Assembly: GCA_025351985.1 (NCBI GenBank)
Contig: JANXUW010000439.1
Span: forward strand, 1 to 5,676
Length of the DNA: 5,676 bases
DNA from: Pseudolysobacter sp.
GTDB lineage: Bacteria > Pseudomonadota > Gammaproteobacteria > Xanthomonadales > Rhodanobacteraceae
Reading direction: 5' to 3'
The position numbers and the translations under genes are program-made. Positions 1-5,676 of this stretch are shown here, in pieces (positions within the stretch are counted from its first letter, which is position 1; every line of letters starts with the position of its first letter). A model generated the notes under the pieces. That model had not been told where the DNA came from and did no database searches. It worked only from the letters and a program-made list of their open reading frames with translations.

Positions 1-421
1 CTCCCGACCGATATTGCGTACCGCGATCATTGCCCTGCGCCATGCCCTGGGTCGGATCGTGGTTTTCCCAGAAGGTTTTCAGCAGCGCTGCGAACGTGAT
101 CACGGCCGGATCGTAGACCACCAGCACGACCTCATTGTGCCCGGTCTGGCCGCTGCAGACTTCCTCATACGTGGGGTTCGGCGTGATGCCACCGGCGTAA
201 CCCACCGCCGTGGTGAACACACCGGGCAGATCCCAGAACTTGCGCTCCACACCCCAGAAGCAACCCATGCCGAACTGCACGCGCTGCATGCCCGCAAACT
301 CGCCCTGGATCGGACGCCCGCTGATGAAGTGTCGATTGATCACAGGCATTGCGACATCACGCCCCGGCAAAGCATTTTCTGCCGATGGCATGCGTTGTTT
401 GAAAGCGCCTATACCCAACAT
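1..421 (-). CDS. msrA: Peptide-methionine (S)-S-oxide reductase MsrA, N-terminal 140 residues (runs off the window)
   Basis: MsrA reduces methionine S-sulfoxide, free or in proteins, back to methionine using thioredoxin-derived electrons; it is a cytoplasmic repair enzyme. Translating the minus strand from the ATG at 421 gives an uninterrupted frame to the window edge. The catalytic motif GCFWG is at residues 53-57, so the nucleophilic cysteine is Cys54. It is followed by [39 protein letters not shown] and GTQYRS, all MsrA family signatures. The 50-residue stretch before the motif (with ALPGRD and MPV) matches the extended E. coli type, whose total length is about 212 residues. The C-terminal resolving cysteines therefore lie outside the window. 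The start is well supported: a strong AAGGAGA lies five bases upstream and a later Met would cut into the conserved N-terminus. It lies 184 bases downstream of the methyltransferase gene, so co-transcription is possible but unproven. No frameshift or missing active-site residue is visible. Confidence 0.96.
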   Translation of the reverse strand, partial: MLGIGAFKQRMPSAENALPGRDVAMPVINRHFISGRPIQGEFAGMQRVQFGMGCFWGVERKFWDLPGVFTTAVGYAGGITPNPTYEEVCSGQTGHNEVVLVVYDPAVITFAALLKTFWENHDPTQGMAQGNDRGTQYRSG

Positions 422-426
422 GCGAT

Positions 427-433
427 TCTCCTT
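427..433 (-). promoter_or_regulatory. Ribosome binding site of msrA
   Basis: The minus strand reads AAGGAGA followed by a five-base spacer and the ATG at 421. This near-perfect Shine-Dalgarno sequence fixes the msrA start and argues against the internal Met codons at residues 11 and 25. Confidence 0.85.
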
Positions 434-529
434 TTACGATGACCATCAGACCGGGATGAGGCTGACTGGCTTACATGGAAAGCATGTGGACGCCGAACGC
501 GCCTATTGCAAGCGCTGTCGTTTCATCAG

Positions 530-559
530 CATAAATTGTGCGGAAATCACGCCCCTCAA
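530..559 (-). promoter_or_regulatory. Weak candidate promoter ahead of msrA
   Basis: On the minus strand a TTGAGG hexamer (554-559) is separated by 18 bases from TTTATG (530-535). The first matches the sigma-70 -35 consensus at four of six positions and the second the -10 consensus at only three, so this is marginal. It would start an RNA about 100 bases ahead of the msrA ATG, inside the 184-base gap after the methyltransferase gene. I saw no better candidate there. Confidence 0.2.
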
Positions 560-605
560 GAAATGTCCTGCGCCACACTGCGATGAAACATTTGGCCAGG
601 CTAAA

Positions 606-1778
606 CTAATCGCCAGCGCTGATCGTGCCGACATACAACAACGCGCGTTCGCCACGAGCGGTTTGTGCGGTGACTTCGAGCCACACTTCTTGCGTACCCG
701 CGCCGATTTCGCAGCGGAAATCCCAGCCGGATTTTTTCAGGCGCTCGTCGGCGAATGCTTCGCTGACATCCTGGCGAGGCACGTCGATCGGGCAGCGATG
801 CCGCTTGCCGTTGACGACAATATCGACGTTTTCCAGAGCACCGTCGTCGAGCGATCCGGCCCAGCCCTGCAAACGCAATTCGCCGGATTGCGAGAGCGTT
901 CTTATATCGACCCACCCCCAAGAGCCGTGTCGAAATTCGCGCAAGCCGGAAAGATCACGTGCCGGATCTTTGGCGACGATGTACAGATCCTGTTCCTGCG
1001 CCAATGCTTTGCGCAGACGGAAGTACGCTTGTTCGTGACCCAGCGCGCGTTGCAATGACTGCGCGACGAAACTCTCGCTCGCATATGCCGTGCCGTAGAT
1101 ATCGGGATCGAGATCGGCGTTTTCACTGCGCGTCTCATACACAATTCCCGATTCCGGCAAGACCGTATTGCTGGCCAGCAGACTGCTGTCGCGCACGCTG
1201 AAGCACAGCACGCCATTCGGCGTGAGCATATCGATCAATCGCACCAACCACGCATCGAACAAGCTTTCCGGCAGATGCGAAAACAACGACGCCACCCAGA
1301 TGAAATCGAATTGTCGACCGGGCTGGAATTGCTGTGGATCGGCGTGCGACGGCAGTGTCGTGACACCAAATTCATGCGCGACAAACGTCAACGCATCCAG
1401 CTGCAATTCAGACGCGAACAGATTTTCGCGCGGCATTGCAAGACTCAGAAAGCGCAGTAGCCGTCCATACCCGCACGCAAAATCCAGCACGCTCACATCA
1501 TCGCGATCACTGCCGAAAAAATGCTGCTGGATTTGCCGCATCGCGCTGAATTGCTGCAGCGAAATGTTGAAATACTGACTCTGCGCCGCACCCGCATCCT
1601 GATGATGATGCAGCGAGTGCGTGAACATCTGATCATTGGAATGGATCGTTGTGTTCAAGTCATTGGGAGCGATTTTTCCGCTCAACTCCGGGCAGCAGGA
1701 CAACACTGCCGCCTTGAATTCGGTGCTCGCGCAGGCAGCTCTGGATTGCTCCAGCAACGACAACTCTGTTGGATTCAT
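606..1778 (-). CDS. Class I SAM-dependent methyltransferase with an extra C-terminal beta-rich domain
   Basis: A 390-residue protein predicted to transfer a methyl group from S-adenosylmethionine to an unknown substrate. Counting from the ATG at 1778, residues about 95-195 form a Rossmann-type methyltransferase core. SAM-binding motif I is VLDFACGYGR (about 97-106), an acidic residue follows in FASELQLD (about 121-128), and motif IV plus the next helix read FDFIWVASLFSHLPE (about 157-171). LTPNGVLCFSVRD (about 185-197) is the usual strand-5 region. About 85 N-terminal residues precede the core and include a short His run. From about residue 285 a separate beta-rich segment begins (GELRLQGWAG, then VDIVVNGKR, then RQDV and SGWDFRCEI). 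It resembles small accessory beta-sandwich domains attached to some glycan- or surface-acting enzymes, but I cannot name it. A GTG two codons upstream (1784) is an alternative start; neither has a clear ribosome site, and an in-frame TAG lies ten codons above the GTG. No signal peptide is seen, so it is probably cytoplasmic. The substrate is unknown. Confidence 0.85.
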   Translation of the reverse strand: MNPTELSLLEQSRAACASTEFKAAVLSCCPELSGKIAPNDLNTTIHSNDQMFTHSLHHHQDAGAAQSQYFNISLQQFSAMRQIQQHFFGSDRDDVSVLDFACGYGRLLRFLSLAMPRENLFASELQLDALTFVAHEFGVTTLPSHADPQQFQPGRQFDFIWVASLFSHLPESLFDAWLVRLIDMLTPNGVLCFSVRDSSLLASNTVLPESGIVYETRSENADLDPDIYGTAYASESFVAQSLQRALGHEQAYFRLRKALAQEQDLYIVAKDPARDLSGLREFRHGSWGWVDIRTLSQSGELRLQGWAGSLDDGALENVDIVVNGKRHRCPIDVPRQDVSEAFADERLKKSGWDFRCEIGAGTQEVWLEVTAQTARGERALLYVGTISAGD

Positions 1779-1900
1779 GATCACGAATTCAGGCGAAGGA
1801 AGTCCGCGATGCTAGGGCGCACGCAGCGCATGAGCAAGTGAGGATTAAAAGTCCACCAAACCACATCACGCATTGTCAGCATGCGCGATGGGTCGGTCAC

Positions 1901-1922
1901 AGCACGATACGACGATCGTGCT
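1901..1922 (-). repeat. Perfect 8-bp inverted repeat overlapping the stop codon of the repeat-protein gene
   Basis: AGCACGAT (1901-1908) and ATCGTGCT (1915-1922) are exact inverted copies around a six-base loop. The inner arm includes two bases of the TAG stop codon (1921-1923). In the RNA this could form a hairpin at the end of the message, slowing 3' decay or aiding termination. No U-run follows it on the minus strand, so it is not a standard intrinsic terminator. Confidence 0.4.
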
Positions 1923-4704
1923 AATTCGCCGGCGCAAACCCGAAGCCGTCGATGTAGATAATATCGTGGGCAATGGTGCCGATCGGTGTGGTGCCGGTGA
2001 TCAGACACTGGGCCGCATTCAACAATACCGAAAGCGATTTGCTGGCGTTGTCACCGTTCGCCACGACAATATCGGGCTTGCCATCACCATTCAGATCGGC
2101 AACTGCAACCGAGAGGGTTCCTATTCCCACGGCGGAGGACTGCAGCGCGGCGAAGCTGGCGCTGGTGGCGCCAGACGCCGTGGTGTTGCGCAACACCGAT
2201 ATGGTGCCGCCGCTGGCGCTGTAGCTGTAGTTCGCAGCGATCAGATCCGGCTTGCCATCGCCGTTGAGGTCGGCGACCGCGATGGCAAGCGGCAGTGACC
2301 CGGCAGCGAAGGACTGCTTGATACCAAAACTCGCCATCAAGCTCCCCGGCACCGTGTTGTTGAGCAATACCGAAACCGTGTTACCGCTGCTGTCTACCGT
2401 GATCAGATCGGGCTTGCCGTCGCCATTGATATCCGCACTAATAATCTGCTGCGGATTCGATCCCGTTGCAAACGTCTGCTGCACAGCAAAGCTTGGCACT
2501 GCAGCGCCCGGAGGTGTGGTGTTGAGCAATATGGATATCGTGCCGACGCTGCTGTTCGCGACGATCAAATCCGGCTTGCCATCGCCATTGATATCTGCGG
2601 CAGTGACCGAGATCGGGTTGGTGCCGGTGGCAAACGTCTGTTGCGCGGCAAAGCTGCCAGTTGCGGCACCAGTGACGGTAGTGTTGAGCAATACCGAAAT
2701 GGTATTTGCATTGCGGTTGGCTGTGATCACATCGGGCTTGCCATCGCCGTTGATATCGATACTGATTGCCGAGCGCGGATCCAGCCCGGTGGGGAAAATT
2801 TGTGGCGCAGCAAAGCTCGGGCTACCGGCTCCTGCAGCGGTAGTGTTTATGGATAACATGATTTGCCCGACGTGGCTGGCGTCCTGCGAGGCGGACACGG
2901 CCACCACATCGAGTTTGCCATCGCCGTTGATATCGGCCATCGCAAAGATGCTGACCGTGGTGCCAATCGCAAAAATTTGCCGTGCAGCATAAGTCGCGGT
3001 AGCGCTGCCGGGTATGGTCGTGTTGATAAAAACCCCAAAGTTATCGCCATCCGCAACTATCAGGTCGGGCTTGCCATCGCCGTTGATATCAGCCGCCGTT
3101 ACATAACCTGGAACGCCAAGTCCGACCGGATCATACGCCGAAGCAAAATCCTGCTTGGCGGCAAAACCCGGCGCGATATTACTGGCGACGGCCGTATTGA
3201 GCAGCACCGAAACCGTGCCGGAACCGGCATTGGTCACAACCAGATCGGGCTGGCCATCGCGGTTGATATCCGCCGCGCTGATCGCGACCGGATTCGTGCC
3301 AGCGGCAAAACTTTGTTCTGCAGCAAACCCGGCCGTGGCAGCGCCGGGGATGGTGACGTTGAGCAACACCGATGCCGTATTGGCACCACCGTTTGCGACG
3401 AGCAGATCGGGCTTGCCATCGCCGTTGATGTCAACGGCTGCTACCGAGGTTGGCGCAGCTTCCACAGCGAAGGTCTGCTGCGCGGAAAAACTCGGCGTCG
3501 CCGCCCCGGTCGCCGCGATGTTGAACAACACCGACACCGTGCCGGACGCACTATTTGCGACCGCCAGATCGAGCGCGCCATCACCGTTCAAATCGGCTAC
3601 GGCGACCGAGGTCGGATTGGCCCCGGTAGCAGAGGTCTGCTGCGCGGCAAAACTCAGCGTCGTCGCACCCGGCGTGGTGGTGTTGAGCAACACGGAGACA
3701 TTGCCGGAACCGTTGTTCGCAACGATCAGATCAGGCTCGCCGTCGCCATTGATATCGGCCGTAGCGACTGCACTCGGATTGCTGCCGGTAGCAAAGGTTT
3801 GCTGTACGGCAAAACTCGGCGTGGCAGCGCCCGGTGTGGTCGTATTGAGCAGCACAGAAACATTGCCGGATCCGCTGTTGGCGACGATCAGATCGGATTT
3901 GCCGTCGCCGTTGAGATCCGCCACGCTGATCGCGCCGGGACTGTTGCCTGTGGCAAAGGATTGTTGTGCGGCAAAACTCGCGACAAGTGCACCGGGCACC
4001 GTGGTGTTGAACAGCACCGAAACGGTATTGTCACCGGCATTCGAAACAATGATGTCGAGCAGGCCATCGCCATTGATATCGGCGACGCTGACCGCTTTGG
4101 GATTGAGTCCGGTAGCGAAGGTCTGCTGGGTCGTATAGACCGGCGCGGCAGCACCCGGCGCCGTCGTATTGAGCAGCACAGAAATATTGTTGGCGCTGCC
4201 ATTCGCCACGATCAGGTCGAGAAGACCATCGCCGTTGAAATCGGCGATGCCGATCGAAAACGGCGTCGTCCCCGTGGTGAAAACCTGCTGCGTACCGAAC
4301 GTCGGCAGCGTGCCGAGCGTTGCGCCGTCCAGCAGCACCTTGAAGGTATTGAACGGCGGGTTGCCGGAATCGGGCAAGATGGTTATCGGAATATTGATAC
4401 TGCTAGCGCCGCTCGGCAGCGTGATGCTGTTGCCGCTGCCGGTATAGTCTTTGCCTGATAAAGCAGTGACATTCTGCGTGTGATAACTCAACACCACCGG
4501 GTAGGTTTTATCGCCCGTGCGGGTCACCGGAAAATTGAGCGTTTGCGGTAATTTGCCGGCACTGATGCTGGCGGGTGACGTTCCGCTCAACGTGGTACTG
4601 GCCGCCAGCGCAGACGCGCTGACACAAACCGCCAACGCAAATGCGGGCACACGACGCACTAACGGATTGCGCAAGCATTTGCGCAATGCAGTCTTGTCTT
4701 GCAT
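1921..4704 (-). CDS. Secreted Calx-beta / 14-unit VCBS (FG-GAP) repeat protein, predicted double beta-propeller
   Basis: A 927-residue protein predicted to be exported and to act in the periplasm or outside the cell. FG-GAP/VCBS proteins usually serve in adhesion, binding or surface structure; no catalytic motif is seen. Residues 1-34 form a signal peptide: a basic n-region (LRKCLRNPLVRR), a hydrophobic core and a signal peptidase I site near ASALA/AS. The cysteine in the core lacks a lipobox. Residues about 36-131 resemble a Calx-beta domain (GKDYTG, then a strand-rich ITLPSG...IPITILPDS segment). Residues 137-897 are 14 repeats, eleven of them 54-residue units or close to it, each with DINGDGKPD-like calcium loops followed by LIVAN and SVLLNTT. 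A 30-residue tail ends in DIIYIDGFGFAPAN. The ATG at 4704 is chosen because AGGGGGA lies just upstream; a GTG at 4722 is in frame but would put six residues before a normal signal peptide. It is preceded by a TATAAT box. The ligand is unknown. Confidence 0.9.
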   Translation of the reverse strand: MQDKTALRKCLRNPLVRRVPAFALAVCVSASALAASTTLSGTSPASISAGKLPQTLNFPVTRTGDKTYPVVLSYHTQNVTALSGKDYTGSGNSITLPSGASSINIPITILPDSGNPPFNTFKVLLDGATLGTLPTFGTQQVFTTGTTPFSIGIADFNGDGLLDLIVANGSANNISVLLNTTAPGAAAPVYTTQQTFATGLNPKAVSVADINGDGLLDIIVSNAGDNTVSVLFNTTVPGALVASFAAQQSFATGNSPGAISVADLNGDGKSDLIVANSGSGNVSVLLNTTTPGAATPSFAVQQTFATGSNPSAVATADINGDGEPDLIVANNGSGNVSVLLNTTTPGATTLSFAAQQTSATGANPTSVAVADLNGDGALDLAVANSASGTVSVLFNIAATGAATPSFSAQQTFAVEAAPTSVAAVDINGDGKPDLLVANGGANTASVLLNVTIPGAATAGFAAEQSFAAGTNPVAISAADINRDGQPDLVVTNAGSGTVSVLLNTAVASNIAPGFAAKQDFASAYDPVGLGVPGYVTAADINGDGKPDLIVADGDNFGVFINTTIPGSATATYAARQIFAIGTTVSIFAMADINGDGKLDVVAVSASQDASHVGQIMLSINTTAAGAGSPSFAAPQIFPTGLDPRSAISIDINGDGKPDVITANRNANTISVLLNTTVTGAATGSFAAQQTFATGTNPISVTAADINGDGKPDLIVANSSVGTISILLNTTPPGAAVPSFAVQQTFATGSNPQQIISADINGDGKPDLITVDSSGNTVSVLLNNTVPGSLMASFGIKQSFAAGSLPLAIAVADLNGDGKPDLIAANYSYSASGGTISVLRNTTASGATSASFAALQSSAVGIGTLSVAVADLNGDGKPDIVVANGDNASKSLSVLLNAAQCLITGTTPIGTIAHDIIYIDGFGFAPAN
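1924..2013 (-). other. C-terminal tail of the repeat protein (30 residues after the last propeller unit)
   Basis: The last 30 residues do not fit the repeat. They start with AQCLITGTTPIG, hold the only cysteine outside the signal peptide, and end in DIIYIDGFGFAPAN. The hydrophobic/aromatic patch followed by DGF resembles short C-terminal ends I recall on other secreted proteins of Xanthomonadales (forms such as IFxDGFE). It might be a closing strand of the last propeller or a sorting tail. The recollection is unverified. Confidence 0.4.
2014..3162 (-). other. Predicted second seven-bladed propeller (repeat units 8-14)
   Basis: Seven further units (residues 515-897). The first two carry insertions: unit 8 has four extra residues around LGVPGYV before the calcium loop, and unit 9 has five extra around SQDASHVG after it. 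Unit 13 has four extra around YSYSASGG. All seven loops are intact DxNGDGKxD. Insertions of this kind usually sit in surface loops, where propellers bind partners. Confidence 0.5.
3163..4296 (-). other. Predicted first seven-bladed propeller (repeat units 1-7)
   Basis: Seven consecutive 54-residue units (residues 137-514 from the ATG) with no length variation. Seven FG-GAP units make one closed integrin-alpha-type propeller in the known family. Unit 7 is the odd one: its loop reads DINRDGQPD, with Arg replacing the usual Gly, and its linker TAVASNIAPGF lacks the usual TTxPGA pattern. That fits a blade at a domain boundary. The closure itself is inference. Confidence 0.5.
4312..4599 (-). other. 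Calx-beta-like domain between signal peptide and propellers
   Basis: About 95 residues with no FG-GAP motif, rich in predicted beta strands. The pattern VVLSYHTQNV..., GKDYTG, ITLPSG, IPITILPDS and FKVLLDGA follows the Calx-beta layout, in which a DYT motif is followed by a strand, a turn with Gly, another strand and an acidic end. Calx-beta domains bind calcium or serve as spacers in surface proteins. Assignment is by pattern only. Confidence 0.6.
4603..4704 (-). other. Signal peptide of the repeat protein
   Basis: Residues 1-34 show a basic n-region containing K and several R residues, a hydrophobic core (VPAFALAVCVSASALA) and small residues at -3 and -1 (ALA before AS). Export through Sec and cleavage by signal peptidase I is expected. 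There is no twin-arginine SRRxFLK motif, and the cysteine is preceded by Val, so lipoprotein processing is unlikely. Confidence 0.8.
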
Positions 4705-4708
4705 GGAT

Positions 4709-4715
4709 TCCCCCT
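4709..4715 (-). promoter_or_regulatory. Ribosome binding site deciding the start of the repeat-protein gene
   Basis: The minus strand reads AGGGGGA with a four-base spacer to the ATG at 4704. The in-frame GTG at 4722 lies upstream of this site and has no comparable sequence before it, so the ATG is preferred. Confidence 0.75.
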
Positions 4716-4772
4716 GAATCACATCCGTTGTTTTTCATGGGGCCGATCGGCACGGACAAAACCGATTCCCAA

Positions 4773-4804
4773 GACTCAGCGACAGTCAGGCCGAAGAATG
4801 AGTC
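4773..4804 (-). repeat. 6-bp inverted repeat in the 5' leader of the repeat-protein gene
   Basis: GACTCA (4773-4778) and TGAGTC (4799-4804) are exact inverted copies 20 bases apart, lying between the putative -10 box and the start codon. A ten-base palindrome, GCCGATCGGC, lies at 4742-4751 in the same leader. These could be an RNA hairpin or protein-binding sites. Both are short enough to be chance. Confidence 0.3.
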
Positions 4805-4813
4805 ATGGGCGGC

Positions 4814-4819
4814 ATTATA
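4814..4819 (-). promoter_or_regulatory. Candidate -10 box (TATAAT) for the repeat-protein gene
   Basis: The minus strand carries an exact TATAAT 110 bases above the ATG, in the non-coding gap after metB. No good -35 is at the usual distance; TTGCCT (4/6 match) lies 19 bases upstream. Transcription would start near 4807 and leave a leader of about 100 bases. A separate promoter fits the functional difference from metB. Confidence 0.45.
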
Positions 4820-4940
4820 TGCCTGTGCGTGTTTTGCAAGGCAAGGCAGCGAGTTCAGCACCCACGCCTGCGTTGCCTGATTTTGCGCGCGATGCGTGCG
4901 GACTGATGATGCGGGTGCAGGCCAGCCGCAAGCGATTTAT

Positions 4941-5676
<736 letters not shown>

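Larger units (their letters stand above)
2014..4296 (-). repeat. Tandem coding repeat: 14 units, basic period 162 bp
   Basis: The DNA encodes 14 head-to-tail units. Units 1-7, 10, 11 and 12 are exactly 54 codons. Units 8, 9 and 13 are 58, 59 and 58 codons, and unit 14 is cut at 46 before the tail. On the plus strand the most conserved segment is the complement of the calcium loop, close to GCCATCGCCGTTGATATC, recurring at about 162-base spacing (for example near 2580, 2740, 2920 and 3075). Codon-level divergence between units shows old duplication, with the closest pairs among neighbours such as units 3/4 and 11/12. This is a protein repeat and not a satellite or CRISPR. Confidence 0.9.

Noticed and set aside
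473..487. Small inverted repeat ACATG/CATGT between the methyltransferase and msrA as a terminator
   Set aside because: Only five base pairs, AT-rich, and no T-run follows on the minus strand.
459..600. Plus-strand peptide with CKRC and CPAPHC, suggestive of a zinc-binding mini-protein
   Set aside because: The frame continues deep into the antisense of the methyltransferase, has no ribosome site, and the second motif is C-x4-C instead of a zinc-ribbon C-x2-C. Probably chance.
2014..4296. Regular repeat as a possible CRISPR or satellite array
   Set aside because: The period is a multiple of three, it is translated throughout, and conservation follows protein positions; there are no unique spacers between identical short repeats.
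2863..4458. A 531-codon open frame on the plus strand, with other long ones at 3155-4138 and 2252-2992
   Set aside because: They lie antisense to the VCBS repeats. The repeated codon pattern lacks stops in the opposite frames, and the translations show the same periodic phrase without a recognisable fold. The minus strand has signal peptide, ribosome site and family motifs.
4820..4940. Search for a metB terminator in the gap after its stop codon
   Set aside because: I found no GC-rich stem followed by a T-run; only loose partial complementarities that are not convincing.

Overview
The window looks like chromosomal DNA from a gammaproteobacterium. The evidence is an MsrA of the E. coli type (N-terminal extension before the GCFWG site) and a MetB that follows E. 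coli MetB closely. A Xanthomonadales/Rhodanobacteraceae-type host is my best guess from the overall flavour and from the C-terminal tail of the large secreted protein, but this is weak inference.

All four genes lie on the minus strand and are transcribed from high to low coordinates. They are the 3' part of metB (cystathionine gamma-synthase, 5676 to 4941), a large secreted Calx-beta/VCBS (FG-GAP) repeat protein (4704 to 1921), a class I SAM-dependent methyltransferase with an extra C-terminal domain (1778 to 606), and the 5' part of msrA (421 to 1). The gaps are 236, 142 and 184 bases. They are wide enough that the genes need not form one operon, and the enzymes share no obvious pathway, although metB and msrA both concern methionine (synthesis and repair).

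The most striking object is the 927-residue secreted protein. After a signal peptide and a Calx-beta-like domain it has 14 consecutive VCBS/FG-GAP units, mostly exactly 54 residues (162 bases) long. Every unit keeps an Asp-x-Asn-x-Asp-Gly-x-x-Asp calcium loop. Fourteen units would make two seven-bladed beta-propellers, and the irregular units (7, 8 and 9) sit at the predicted junction. The repetitive coding DNA also produces long antisense open frames on the plus strand, which I regard as shadows.

The metB reading frame is broken by one missing base near 5326/5327. Both sides align with MetB without any other defect, so this is either a recent mutation or a sequencing error.

I see no mobile element, CRISPR array, tRNA or rRNA, and no clear new defence or mobile system. 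The points worth checking are the double-propeller architecture, the metB frameshift, the methyltransferase's accessory domain, the conserved-looking C-terminal tail and a few small inverted repeats in the gaps.
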